NCBI GenBank assembly: GCA_003427395.1
Contig: BFEA01000081.1
Location: 723,864 to 785,904, forward strand
Direction of reading: 5' to 3'
DNA length: 62,041 nt
Source: Chara braunii
Lineage: Eukaryota > Streptophyta > Charophyceae > Charales > Characeae
Shown: piece after piece, positions 43,512 to 55,607 of the stretch
Layout: the number at the start of each line of letters is the position of its first letter
Numbering within the stretch: position 1 is the first letter of the stretch
Translations under genes and position numbers: made by a program
Notes under the pieces: generated by a model
Told to the model about the DNA's origin: nothing
Databases searched by the model: none
Seen by the model: only the letters and a program-made list of their open reading frames with translations

Positions 43512-45077
43512 CTGCGAGGTATTCGTTTATTTCTGGACAATCCACTACTCAACCATCCAATCACTCCGTGATCCCGTACACAATCGTTCCTGAGTATGCA
43601 AGATGCAGTAAAGACAGCAAGGGAAACAATATTGATGACTATGCAAAATTCCTACTATGCTTATGAGTGTATCACAATGACAAGTGAAACGACAAGCAAA
43701 GGCAAGGCAAGGATCAGGCAAAAGGACACGCAATCCGACATGACATTCATTCATTCATTCATTCATTCATTCGACCGAACACACAACAAACAAAATCGAG
43801 ATCAATTGCAAACGAGTGTGGGCAAAAAACCAAACCAAGATTCCGCAACAAAAGAAAACAAGTGAGTCGCCCTGAGCGAAGATCAAAATTTATATACAAA
43901 AGCAAAGAGGGAGAAAAGACAAAAGAAACAGCAAATCCATGTCCATCAACCTCAGCTCCCTTTTCTTGTCTCTCTTTCTCCGATGCGGACAGTCCGTCGT
44001 CGAGCACCAACCCACAAAGTCGTCACCCCGCTTGGTCCTCCCGCACCCGTCAGGTTCGCCCACTCCCACAGTCCGTCGTGGCCCGCGTCAACCCCGCGCA
44101 TTTGGCACCAGCTCGTCGGGTCGCCTGACTCCCATTTCAACTCACCTCTTACTTCGCTCGTGAGCCGACCCTCACTGATCGCGCTACCCCGAGCTTCCAA
44201 CAACTGGTTAAGAGAGATATCTAATCGCGCAGCCGGATTTTATAGCGTGCATGCATGCGCGAAGAACATGGAATCACAAGGACTTAGAAGGAAGATTAGG
44301 AGAGGGAGCGCCTACGTTCTGCATGGCCAGATCGCGGCGTGGGGGACGTAGCCTCTCTCCACGCACCGATCCGAGCATGCAGTTCGCGGGCTGGCTGGAC
44401 ACAGCAAGAGAAGGCGAGAGCGGGAAAGACGAAGCACAAGAAGAAAGGATACAGTTACAATGGCGCCCGCCCAAAAATTACAGTTACACACATGATTAAA
44501 GGCGCCGACTAATCAGAGTTCCGTTAGAGCCGCACAGAGAAGCGCGTAAGCAAAAAGTGCTGCGCGGCAAAATAAAATCCTAATTGCAAAATTCCTAAAT
44601 TCCTGTCTAACGCAGAAAAAGAGAAAAACACAAATCCCGAAAAGAAAGTTCGAAATTCCGAGAGCCATAGTGGCTCGACAAGATTCGAAAAAGAATTCAA
44701 AAAGAAATTTCAAAAAGAACGAAGCAAAATTCCTTGGCGGTGTCCACGCCTAAAAAGTCCAAAACAGAAACAGAAGAAGCGACGTCAACATTAATTAATC
44801 GCGCGCGCGGCGGTGCGCCACTCACACAGCCAATCAACCAATCGATCGTCCCGGGGCTCACCCGGGACCGAACCCAGCCATACGAAAAGACAACAAAAAA
44901 GGACGAAGAAGCAAGGACACAGATGCAATTTCCCTTCCATCCCAATCTCTCGTAGTTGGCCCATCCTTCCCAGTTGAGGACCCCTCGTTGCTACCGTGCA
45001 GGTAATCGCGCGGTGCAGAAATCGGTTCATCACAATGCTCCTCCAACTCCCACAGCAAAACCGGCCACTACTCCTAA

Positions 45078-45080
<3 letters not shown>

Positions 45081-45130
<50 letters not shown>

Positions 45131-45235
45131 NNNNNNNNNNNNNNNNNNNNNNNNNNNNNNNNNNNNNNNNNNNNNNNNNNNNNNNNNNNNNNNNNNNNNN
45201 NNNNNNNNNNNNNNNNNNNNNNNNNNNNNNNNNNN

Positions 45236-45325
<90 letters not shown>
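45081..45325. repeat. (CT)n-gap-(CT)n-(CA)n microsatellite
   Basis: (CT) to 45130, 105 N (45131-45235), (CT) to about 45270, then (CA) to 45325. The CT phase is the same on both sides of the gap, unlike the gap at 15083. Confidence 0.96.
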
Positions 45326-45326
<1 letters not shown>

Positions 45327-45453
45327 TTACTCACTCACTCACTCCTACAGTTATGTTTTCTTTGTGCAGTTATGCACAAGGAACGTGACAACACACTCAC
45401 AGACTTGTGCACCAAAACAGGGAGCGCGCGCGTGTGCACTCACGCATGCAACC

Positions 45454-45456
<3 letters not shown>

Positions 45457-45520
<64 letters not shown>
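45457..45520. repeat. (GA)n microsatellite
   Basis: About 64 bases of GA. The remaining DNA between 45326 and 45840 shows no gene. Confidence 0.97.
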
Positions 45521-45522
<2 letters not shown>

Positions 45523-46090
45523 CAGCGTCCAAGCACGCAAGCATGCAGGCACGTCGCCCCAATTGAGGGGGGGTATGACGAAAAGATGCCACTCTTGACA
45601 GGCGTGTGAATCCCGTGATGCAGACGGACATTGCTGGTCGGACCATCTGTCCACCATCGGTCTACGGTCCACCAAGGCCATGGGAACAAGTTGCCCTCCC
45701 TTCCGACAGGGGCCTGCCGAAAAGATTCCGGGCCCCATGGGCACAGGAGGGTAAGGTGGTGTTTCAAGGGGCATATGGTAAATAAACGGATATATGAGGG
45801 GCATAACACACATCTTCCGAAAACAAAAAGTTGGGTGCGCTAAGTCTGGCGTAGCGCTCGGTCTCGGCGCTGCCTGTCGTACGGCAGGCCTGGTTGGCGG
45901 TAGCCTCTCACCACGAGTAGTGCTTCCGTAGGTGGTACCTCTCATCTTCGTACTGACGGAGAAGCCATGGTTGAAGAACCATAGCTGATGGTGCCAGTAA
46001 TCAGCCTATTCGCCTTCGTCGCTCACCGCTACAGTGTAGTAAGTAAGGCAAGGTAACACAGTTAAGATAGGGCGATAGGATCAAGGTCCG

Positions 46091-48241
46091 ATGGAGGTAG
46101 AACCAGCGGGACAGTCGGGGAGAGACGCTCGCTCCCAAGTTCCGAACGAGTACCAAATGGAAGAGGATAGAATTCAGGAGATGGTGAGAGCATGTTACGA
46201 GGAGGGAATTTTGCCTACAAACATCGATCCAGGTGTAATGGAAGTTAATGGCAAGGAGGTTAAATTCATTTTGAATAGATCTTTAGACGAAGTGAAAGTT
46301 AAGTGGTTAAAGGGACGTACAGTGACAGTAATTTTTCGGGATGGGGCTCGCTTTCTTCCGAAAAAAGTTAAGGAAGATGTAATCCGAGCGTACGAAGACG
46401 TTTGGATTAGCGGGGCTACCTTTGGCCCGGACTTCAGAAGAGGGCGAATTAAAGTGGAAAGTCCGAATGTAGTGTCTTACGTCCCAAGAGCACAGGAAAT
46501 TACCGATTGGATGTTGGCGAAGGGCAGTGATTACATCGATTTGCCAAATGTCACCTATCGCACGGAGTCCAAACCATGGATGACCCGCGCTGAAATGCGG
46601 GGCTGGAGGAAGCTGGTGGATCAAAACGTGTTCTGGGTGGTGGCAGTGGGTGTTCCACTAGATAAGATGTTGTTTACTCATGTCCATGTGGAGCGAGCCA
46701 TTGGTAAGATTGTCAAGGCTCACACTCCCAAGGCGGATGCAAGCGACCCCAAATTAGTCAACCTACGGTTCAACATCGACCCAGCAAGCAAGGACAACAT
46801 GAAGGACAAGATAGAGGTTCAAACTCATCAGGGCGACGTCCTGGAAGTTCGGCTGGCCTCGGCTGAATCGGAATGGTGCAGAAGATGCCGCACCTTCTTC
46901 CACACGGAGGACACTTGCAGAAGACAGAACCAGAGAAGACAAGGGGAAAATTCCACGAGTCCCCTTCCAGGCTCTACAAGACCTGGTCTTGGAGGTGGCA
47001 GGCGTCAATCGTACTCTGGAACTCTTCAACATCCAGGCATGGGACTTCAAAGCCCTGCAGCTTCGGCGACGGCAACATCGACAACAGCAGCGGTTATGCA
47101 GCCAGGAGGCACCGGTTCGATTCGGGTGAACCCGGTCTTCTCTCCGGGACCGGGTTTGGCCTCAGGAGGAGCAGGTGTCGTGCAACCGTCACCCTCAACG
47201 GCCCCATGGTCGCAATCTTGGGCGGCCTTTCTGCAAGGAATTCCAACGCATCCCTTTGTGGCTCAACAGGCGCAGCCGTTGCCAGGCCAACAATTGGTCG
47301 TGAGTCCGTCCTTCGTCAACATGCATTCATTCATTCCCTGGCTTCCAGGCACCCAGGGGTACCAACCCCAGCAGGTGGTGGGCGTACAGGGCCTTCAAGG
47401 CCTTTCTCATCAGGCGCCCCCTCCCCGTGGAGGAAGTTTGGCGAGACCGACCTCTTCACGAGCTCGGGGTGAATCCCCGGGAAAGCAGAGACGAATCAGC
47501 GAAGGAGGAGGCATTGACATCGAAGTGGATCAGGATCGTGGAGAGGAACTCGGCTCCTTGAGCGAAGGCTCGTTGCACTCTCTTAGGTCAGAGGACCCTA
47601 TGTCCGGCACTCCCAAGGCAGGTAAGCGCAAACAATCTCGATCTCGCATGAACGCCTTGTCCAAAGGTTAATCTGTTGTGGAATCGAAGTTACTCCCCTT
47701 TGTGGGAGTGTATGTTCGAAACGCATTCTGCGTTGTCGCATGGGCAAGCGCTGATGGTTCTCCTTTGTTGTTGAGTATGTCAGTCTCGGAATCCCCTACG
47801 CCGCATGCTTCCGAAATCCTCGTGCGGAGCATGTTTCATAACAAACTCGCTCTTCGGTTCATCGCTGATGTTTCAATGCCACGTTTCGTTATTGACGTTG
47901 CCGGTAATAGAGTCAAGTTTTTTGTCCCGTTAGTGGATGGGCATTTTGCTCCAGGGTCGTTAGAACGGTTGGAATCAGAAGGTCTTCGGTTAATTCCCTT
48001 TGTGTGGTTTTTGGAAGCAAGGAAATCAGACCTTCGTCGCATTCAAGTTTTTTCGTTTTTGACGGCCGAATTTCTGTCTGAATTTAATGTCAAACTGCAG
48101 AGAGACAAAAAACTTGACTCGGCTTTTATTAAGCAGGCACTGACGGCCAATTGGCCGTCAGATTCAGTCCCACCTGGTACTTCTGCCCCCGCCGTTATCC
48201 AACAGAATTCAGAGGCGCCCGCCTGTAATGGGCAGACTTAA
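46091..48241 (+). pseudogene. LINE ORF1 (DUF4283-like nucleic-acid-binding protein) with an internal TAA
   Basis: ATG 46091 opens 526 codons to TAA at 47669-47671; the same frame then continues without break for 188 codons to TAA at 48239-48241, so the original product was probably about 716 residues. The first half is DUF4283-like (RTVTVIFRDGARFLP, WMTRAEMRGWRKLVDQ), followed by a zinc knuckle, CRRCRTFFHTEDTC (CX2CX4HX4C), and a long Pro/Gly/Gln-rich region. The part after the stop (FVGVYVRNAFCVV, RFVIDVAGNRVKFFVP) is not a domain I recognise. It overlaps the ORF2 ATG by 14 bases. The TAA is either a mutation or a readthrough site. Confidence 0.82.
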
Positions 48242-51179
48242 GATCGCATCGTGGAACATACGGGGTTTGGGCGTCGGGCGACACTTCAGAGAGATATAAA
48301 CGCAGTAGGGTTAAAAATTGGATTCACGATCTTAAGCTGGATGTAATTTGTCTTCAGGAGACAAAATTATCCGAAGATAAAATTAATGCTCTAGGCGGTT
48401 GGTGGGATGGCCCACAATTATGGTCTCCGGCTCGGGGATCCAGAGGAGCAGTAGCTATCCTACTACACAGGAACTTTCAGGCAGAGATCGTCGATTTTTA
48501 TGCTGATCTTTGGGGCAGATGGGCGTGGCTGAAACTTTGGGTAGAAGGACAGGAATGGACCATAGCGTCGATCTACGCCCCCACAGACAGGAAATAACGA
48601 TCGGATTTTATCGACGACCTCCCGCTATTTATTCCGGATGGGGAGAACCTCGTAATAGTCGGGGATTGGAATGTTTCTTTGGGTAAGGTAGAAGGAGAAA
48701 GGGCCAGTTGCGACGTGAAGACCTTGAAAGATATGATGGCTGATTAAGACCTAGTTGATCCTTACCGCTTGATGCACCATGGGGATCTGGGTTATACCTG
48801 GGTTTCCAATGTCCGAGAGGGCATTGGCTCCATCAGTTGGAGACTGGATGACTTTCTAGTGTCCCCTGAGGCTTGGAGCGTCATTATTAAGGTTGAGGAA
48901 ACTCATCAGTCGCTATCTGACCATAAGCCGATTGTTGCGTCTTTTAATTCTACAAAATCAGAAAGGGCACCGGGTTACTTCCGAGTAAATATTGATATCC
49001 TAGCAGATCCTGGTGTTCAAGATTGGATGCGAAGATTCTGGGAAGACTGGAAAAAAATTCAAAGTTCCTTCAATTCGAAGGCTGAGTGGTGGGACACCGG
49101 CTCCCGAATTTTCTCAAAGCATCTTAGCATCTTTTCTCGTATACTAGCAGCTGTTAGAAATGACCAAGAGTTGAAATTAAAGAGTAAAATCAGCTACGCT
49201 GAACTCAGAATGAGTCAGCAACCTATCTCTAATCTGGTCTGGAGCCCCATCAGGCAGAAATTGATAGCAGAATGGGACGAGTTACAACAGGCTCAGTCGA
49301 ACCGCTGGGCTGAGCAGCTGAAGATCAAGGGAATTGTAGTGTACGATCGTATGACCCGGAAGTCGTTCCAGCAGTTGTTGCCAAGTAGGCAAAACCATCC
49401 AATGGGTGAACTCATGCACCCCTTTGACCGGAGCCTCCCCGTGGCAAGGAATCAGGAGGATATTTGTTCTTATGCCTCACTATATTACCATGATATTCTA
49501 ACAACTCAGAGGCTGGGAGAGGATATTGCTACCGACCTCTCTGAGGGGAATTCCCACTGGTCTTCTTTTGAAGCAAGATTGAGTGTGCAGGGCAGATTAG
49601 ACATGGACCGCCCGGTCACAACAGAGGAAGCCTTAGGGGCATTGTCGTCCATGGCAAATGGCAAAGCCTCTGGCGATGATGGGTTACCTGTTGAGCTCTA
49701 CCGCTCAATCTGGGAAGTGATAAGGACGACTTGGTCGACATTTACAACGAAGTCTTGATTGGCGGTAACCTGTCTAGAGGGATGCGGAACGACATTATCT
49801 CCTTGCTCTATAAGAAAGGAGACCGCTCCAAAATCCGGAACTGGCGACCCATTTCAATCTTGAATGTCTCATATAAATTATTAGCAAAGATTTTAGCGAG
49901 ACGGCTTAGCCGCTACCTGCCCAATCTAGTTCAGGGTGATCAAGGGGCCTTTGTCAGGGATAGATCTATCTTTGACAATATAGTTACCGCTGTGGAGGCC
50001 CTTGAGCTGGTACAAGCCACGAATCAGAACTTCATGGTTTTGATGCTTGATCTAGAAAAGGCTTATGACAGGGTGAATTGGACCTACGTCCTTACCACCC
50101 TTCGTCATCTGGGCTTTGGGGAGAATCTCTGTAATTGGGTCACTGCCCTATACTCTCTTTCGACTGCTGCTGTTATGGTGAATGGCAATTTGTCTCAGTC
50201 TTTCAACCTGACTCGGTCCTTGAGGCAGGGGTGTCCCTTGGCACCCTTGCTTTTCGTGCTGCAAATGGAAAACCTGCTCTGCAACATTCGGGTCAATCCT
50301 AGTATCTGTGGCCTCCCAACTAGAGCAATATCATGTAAAGTTAAGGCTCTAGCTGATGATCTCTTTGCTATTTCTGAAAACTCCCTGAGCTCCATGTCTG
50401 CCTTAAAGCTCTGTTTAGACGAGTATTCTGATCTTTCGGAAGCTTCGGTTAATTGGGCTAAGTCTGCGTATTTTTTGCCTAAAGCCCATACCCCCACTTC
50501 TAGCTGGGGAATGAAGCGTATTCAGGAGGGTTCCTCAGAGCGGTTTTTAGGGATGCAGGTCTCTCTTCTCTCGTGTACAGTCGACCAGGAAGGCATTATC
50601 TTGCAAAAAGTCCTTTAGAGAGCCTCCACTTGGGGGAAAGCTCCTCATCTTTCCTTGTATGGTAGAGCCCTGGTAGTCAACTGCGCACTACTTGCACTAT
50701 TGTGGTTTGTGGCGACAGTGAGGCCCTTGGGGAATCACCTGTGTACTCTGATAAAGAGTAGAGCTGCCAAGTTTATTTCGAACCCCTTCGCAAACGACCA
50801 GAAGAGTGTTCTTATTAAAGTGGCAGGGGATCTTATTACCTTCCCAAAAGAGGAAGGAGGGCTTTCGGTCACCGACCCTCTGCGCAAAAGCAGAGCAATG
50901 TTGGTGTGTTGGTTGACCAAAGTGATATGCTCCTCGGAATCCCGGCACTGGGTATTGTTGGCTGAACAAATCCTGGCCCGAGAATGGGACCTTGCTAGGC
51001 CGTCTGATGTTTGGTCCTGCCTGCTTCTTCCGTCTTATCTCAACAAGCGCATCAAATCAGAATTATGGGGGGCTATAATCTCTGCTTGGAAAAGGTTGTC
51101 CCCTAATGCGTGGCAAAAACCCACCTCCAAAGCGGAGGTTTTGCTCCAACCCATCTTCAAAAATATGTATATACGTAGA
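48228..51179 (+). pseudogene. LINE ORF2: APE endonuclease and reverse transcriptase
   Basis: ATG 48228 starts with the endonuclease motif KIASWNIRGLG, then shifts frame; LQETKL, SIYAPT, GDWN and SDHKPI mark the rest of the APE fold. Stops occur at about 48596 and 48745. The RT follows from 49731 after another shift: SKIRNWRPISILNVSYKLL, DLEKAYDRVNW (first Asp), RQGCPLAPLLF and ALADDLFAI, the catalytic ADD box. A stop lies at about 50616 before the connection region 50655-51179. Endonuclease and RT act in target-primed reverse transcription in the nucleus. Inactive copy. Confidence 0.88.
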
Positions 51180-52098
51180 TGTGACGAACTATTTCCCGAA
51201 CCCGTGCTATCTTTCGTACCCTTTCTTTTGCTTGTATCATACCAACCCCATAAAAACCCCGTTTCGATTTCTTGATTTCGGGTGCCGCATTTTTTGCCCC
51301 CATCTTTCAGAAGCTTTTATGATTCCCGGGTTCTGCTTTTTTTTTTTGCACTTCGGAAAATACATAGGAATTTACGTGCGCCATAGCGAGCGCACTGGGA
51401 ATTGGGCCCGACAGTTGGGAAGTCCGAGATAAGCGGAACTTCGACGTGTCCTTTTTGTGTGTGAATGTTCTCGGTCACGTTGGGGAAAACTCTCGAAATT
51501 TTGTGAGGATACGAATAGGCGTAGGACCTTCTTTTCCCGCGTCGCTCTTTCACGCGCGGATATGGTGATTTCAATTTTGAATTGGTTTATGACGTAGGCG
51601 AGCTGTAATTGTTTCAGTGCCTTTTTCTTTTGTTTTTGTTGACGGTGCCACTCATGCAAAAGCTTTCTCCTCTCTATCCCCCGCATCGCCCTCTCCCGCG
51701 CTCCTTTTTCCTTCCCCCCCCCCCTCCTCCTCCTCTCTCTTCGTAACTGTTTTTCTCCCTCCCTTTCTCTCTCCCGCTCAGTTCTTTGCGCGCCCATTCC
51801 CCCTTTCTTGATCATTTGAATCTTGGACCCATCTTGCGCTACTTCTCGCGCCTTTTCTTCTCTCCAAGCAAAGTTCATGAAGTCCGATCGATCCTTCGAT
51901 TACTCTTGCCCACCAATCAGACGCGGGGTACGATAGGATCTGCCTACCGCGCGACGAGTCTGATTGGTTAATCTGGAGTTTCGAAGCATCAACACGGCTT
52001 CCGCGAAGCGCTCCTCTCAAAGTCTTCTCCTCCTGCTTCTCCTCTTACACTTCGACTTTTACCATGCATTCTCCCTCCCTTGGCTCCCTCCTCGTTGC

Positions 52099-52105
52099 TA
52101 TAAAT
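52099..52105 (+). promoter_or_regulatory. element 2 LTR TATA box
   Basis: TATAAAT, 919 bases into the LTR, equivalent to the TATA boxes of LTR-A, -B and -C. Confidence 0.7.
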
Positions 52106-52524
52106 TCTGCAAGCGCGCCCGCAAATCTCTCTTACGTTCTCGACTCTCAAGCCAGCTTCCGGGAAGTATTGGCTAGGCAGAGTGTTTGATGCGAGTGGGA
52201 AAGTCCTGTCGGGCTGACGATAGGCTGGCCGGTTGCGCGCTTGATCGCCACGACAGACTGTGGGATCGGGGCGAACCACGCAGAGTTTACGTTAGCGGGG
52301 TGACGATCGCAGTGGTGGGAGTTAGCACGCGACGGTCGGGATCGTCGGTGTGGGTATGAGGATCGATGATTGGAGTTGAGTGAGTGATTGGCCTGGGGCC
52401 ATATTAGAATCCACGGCGAATGCGCCTTTGTTGTTGCGGATTTCTGTCTCTGGCGTGAGTGTTAGACGGCAACGCCAAACTTCCTCCTCTCAGATTTTGT
52501 CCTCCTCTATCTCGACACTCCTCC

Positions 52525-52592
<68 letters not shown>

Positions 52593-53170
52593 AATGATGT
52601 CGAGTCTCGATCTCTTTCTCTCTCTCCAAAGGGAATGAGTCTGCATGCTATTCCTGTGAACGAACTTCTTCCGGAACTCTTTCATCAGTTTCCTGGGTAG
52701 TTCCCCTATGCAAGAGCCCCGTCTTCGTGTCTTGTGAACGGTGGATGCGTGTGTATTGTTCCGCGATCCATCCTTTTTGTCCCTGCGCATATCTCATTTT
52801 CGCACCTTCCACAGTGAATGAATGTATGNAGATNCNNGGTTCTTTGCGTTGNTTAGANGATNGTTGTCGGGATTTTGTTCGAGAATGCAAGAGTGTTTAG
52901 ATCTGTAGCTCTGNATGTACTGCGCATGCCATCTGCCTTATGCTGCACAACCTCAGCACCCGAGCCACAGGGCNGCCTCGAGAAACAAGGCGCNTCGGAT
53001 CAACGTNGNGTTAGNTCACTAAACCCGAGCCGCGGGCCGGTCCGTTAGTTACATGCATGATCAAGCTGATGAGTGTTTTCTCTCTCTCTCGTGTAGAAAA
53101 GGATTGATTGGGGGTTGCGTGAGTATTTTCTTTTCTTGATGACGTCTCGAGGTTTTTGCAATTGATTGAT

Positions 53171-53710
53171 ATGTGGACTGACAAGTACCCTCCGATCGGG
53201 CATCAGCCTCCTGTACCTCCCGTATCACCACGGCCTTTTCCTTACAACGAGGAAAGGACACGTGTATGCGAGTGGGACGTACGAGAAGTTGTCGCACAGA
53301 TCGGTGGGCGATACTACTTCCCTCCGGCAAACCGTTGTTCAGGGTTCGTAGAGACTGGGTTTGTTATTATCGACACGCACTTTCCACCCTACTCAATATT
53401 ACTCCCCTTTAACGAGCTGATCGTCATTCCGTGGATGGCAGTGGCGCCCCATTGGCCTCGAACCCTGTGCATAGAGTGCCAGCGTTTCGATCGCTACGAA
53501 GCAAAGGGTTTCCACTACCGAATACGGAGTGAAGACGAGCATAAGGAAAGAGCCACACGGCTGAGACCCTCCACATCAGACTCAGAACTGACCAGCGAGC
53601 NACNACGGGATTTGATACGAAAACGAGACACGCGAAGCGTGCCAAAGCCCTTCCGCTCTAAACGANGGGCCGCAGCANAGTGGGAAGCTCGACAATATTT
53701 TTTGGATTGA
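53171..53710 (+). CDS. LTR-encoded protein W, divergent copy in element 2
   Basis: ATG 53171 to TGA 53708-53710, about 179 residues with several unknown residues from ambiguous bases. The N-terminus differs from LTR-B (WTDKYPPIG, PRPFPYNEE), but the core is clearly shared: GRYYFPPANRC, TGFVIIDTHFPPYSILL, LIVIPWMAVAPHWPRT and the pair CIEC, followed by a charged Arg-rich tail. The frame is open despite strong nucleotide divergence from LTR-B, which supports protein-level constraint. It precedes gag and lies inside the LTR. Confidence 0.68.
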   Translation: MWTDKYPPIGHQPPVPPVSPRPFPYNEERTRVCEWDVREVVAQIGGRYYFPPANRCSGFVETGFVIIDTHFPPYSILLPFNELIVIPWMAVAPHWPRTLCIECQRFDRYEAKGFHYRIRSEDEHKERATRLRPSTSDSELTSEXXRDLIRKRDTRSVPKPFRSKRXAAAXWEARQYFLD

Positions 53711-53931
53711 ATTTGGATTTTTTTCTCTTTTCGCGCCNTGCCCGCGCGCGCATTCNGCNANGCGCNAAAGCAACNGACTTACTTCATCGGACCAACACGG
53801 GGGATTTCAGTTCCGTCTGTGTCCCCACACTCAATTTCCAAAAATCCTTGGCACACCCCATCTTGCTGTTTTTTTGGGCCTCTTTCCGCACATCTAGCAC
53901 TCTGAACGAAAGACAGCACAGGGCATGAGGT

Positions 53932-53944
53932 TGGTATCGGAGCC
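53932..53944 (+). other. primer-binding site (initiator tRNA-Met type)
   Basis: TGGTATCGGAGCC directly follows the LTR. It differs by one base from TGGTATCAGAGCC, the complement of the plant initiator tRNA-Met 3' end, which primes minus-strand cDNA synthesis. Confidence 0.82.
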
Positions 53945-54028
53945 GACACGTGTCGGTTATGATGATAGTAAGTTGAACTGGCGAGAGGTAGAAGAAGAAG
54001 TACCCCACCCGCTCGCCGAGATCGCCCA

Positions 54029-55607
54029 GTGACCAGATCTATATCTGGTGCTGCTATACCAGCTATACCAATGGTGGACGGTAATAGGGTAGTGGTTAGC
54101 ATCCCTGCCCCTTTTCCCGTTTTCCCTAATCATACCCACCCCGAAGCTTGGCTGGAAACCGTTGAAGCTCAAGGTTACAGCGCGGGTGATCTTCCCCGCG
54201 TTCTTACCCTGCTACTCCGTAATACGTCACATGACTGGTTTAGAAAGCACACGTGGGTAGATTGGAATACTTTCAAACAAGCATTCTTGGCTCGATTCGA
54301 TACGGTCAGTGAAGATGCCGCCTGGTACATACTCAAAACTCGACCACAAGGACTAGGGGAATTGCTGCCCGATTTCGTAGATCGATTTCAAACCACGTTG
54401 GACTAATCTGGGCGAGATGAGAAATCCGCTCGAGACTTGTTCATCGATCACCTACGAAGTTCGACGTTGAAAGGGAAGTTACAGACAAAAGGTCCCGCCG
54501 AAGACACACCAGCTATCTGCTATCATCGCTAAAGCGTTGGAACTGGAACTGGCTGATACAAAAAAATACATCAGTCAGGGAGATGAAGATATTACGGACA
54601 CCATACAGGATGTAACGGCGAAATGGCGATCATGGCTGCGGACGGTAGAAAGGTTTTATCCCCATCCCAACCATGACCTTCCCGACGGGGCCACTTCCGA
54701 TATCCCGCCTGTTCCCTCTCCCTCTCCCCCAACGAATCAACCGATAGCGACAGTTAGGACCGGAATCATTCGCGAACCCCCTTCGCCGACCGTAACCAAC
54801 TTACATCTTGCCCAAATGATCCATACGGCCACTACCAAGCAGTCCGAATGGATGAGCAGCTTGATTCAAATGCAGGCAGCTCACATGGAGCGGATCGAAC
54901 AAATAATGAATAGGCTAATTAAGCCCAACCCAGCCCCTGCTCGACCTGCCCCTGCGCCATTCTCTCTCTTACCTGCCCCGCCCGCTCCTGGCTATCCACC
55001 ACAGTTTCCTCACCCGGCTAATCCAGCAGGAAAGATCGAATGTTTTAACTGCAAACAGCCCGGTCATTTCGCTCGGGACTGTCCGCAGCCAAAACGTAAT
55101 CAACCCCCGCCGGCTGCGGCCCCTGTGGCCCTGAATCAAGGACGAGTGGCCGCATTGATGGATACGGCCCAGGGAGGGGAACTCGTAGCATATGCCCCAG
55201 AACAGCTTTCCCCCTCGACGGCAACGGCATCAACGTCGGGAGCTTCTTCCGCTGACGCTGCTGACGTGGTCGATCCACTCGAGTATCTTCATCTTGCAGG
55301 AATGGTCGGAGCGATCCGATCGGCCCCTGATGATCTCGGATGGGTCGATCGCGAGTCCAATCCAGGTCCGCAGTTTCGGACGGGAGAAATTGATGTGTTA
55401 CGAGCGCTCAAGCAATTGGATATCCGTGTTCCAATCCCGGTGGGACATCTGCTCACCATATCCGAAGCGGCAAATGATAAAATTTTGCAACATTGTCAGA
55501 AGAATCAAAAGCACTTTACGTACCAGTGCATCCAACGAATGTTAAAGAAGAAGGAGGAGGAAAGAGAGGATGTAGCACCACCCGAACCCGAAGCCTGCGA
55601 AACCTAA
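54029..55607 (+). pseudogene. gag of element 2
   Basis: Frame 54029-54406 carries a retrotrans_gag capsid region (HDWFRKHTWVDWNTFKQAFLARF, in pieces here) and ends at a TAA in LDxS; after a frame change 54537-55607 continues with a Pro-rich linker, a coiled-coil-like segment and a single zinc knuckle CFNCKQPGHFARDC near 55040. The C-terminal part shares GEIDVLRALKQLDIRVPIPVG with element 1. Its TAA at 55605-55607 is in the same frame as protease-RT, so gag and pol are separated only by one stop codon. Confidence 0.87.

Larger units (their letters stand above)
42556..45034 (-). mobile_element. solo LTR-C of the Ty3/gypsy family (2479 bp)
   Basis: On the minus strand it begins TGTGATG (45034) and ends CATCACA (42556), flanked by the 4-base duplication ATGC (42552-42555 and 45035-45038). 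TATA box TATAAAA at 44244-44238. A leader hairpin with 11-bp perfect arms (43467-43477 and 43501-43511) precedes ORF W. An (ATTC)n microsatellite lies at about 43744-43772. No internal region is attached. Confidence 0.92.
45840..51179 (+). mobile_element. L1-like LINE, degenerate, 3' end cut off by element 2
   Basis: Order is 5' UTR (about 45840-46090), ORF1 with one internal stop, and ORF2 with APE endonuclease and reverse transcriptase. The RT tail stops in mid-frame at 51180, exactly at the first base of the element 2 LTR, so the insertion interrupted the LINE. Its left limit is approximate because no target duplication can be compared. Confidence 0.88.
51180..53931 (+). repeat. 5' LTR of element 2
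   Basis: Starts TGTGACGAAC and ends just before the primer-binding site (…GCATGAGG, 53930). TATAAAT lies at 52099-52105. A (CT)n run lies at 52530-52588. It is diverged from LTR-A/B/C but shares the start, the TATA region and the leader block CCACG(A/G)CAGACTGTGGG. The CGTCACA end is absent; the sequence passes from GAGGTTGG straight into TATCGGAGCC. Confidence 0.82.

Noticed and set aside
51372-51878. 168-residue minus-strand Arg/Glu-rich frame
   Set aside because: Lies in the pyrimidine-rich U3 of the element 2 LTR; composition artefact.
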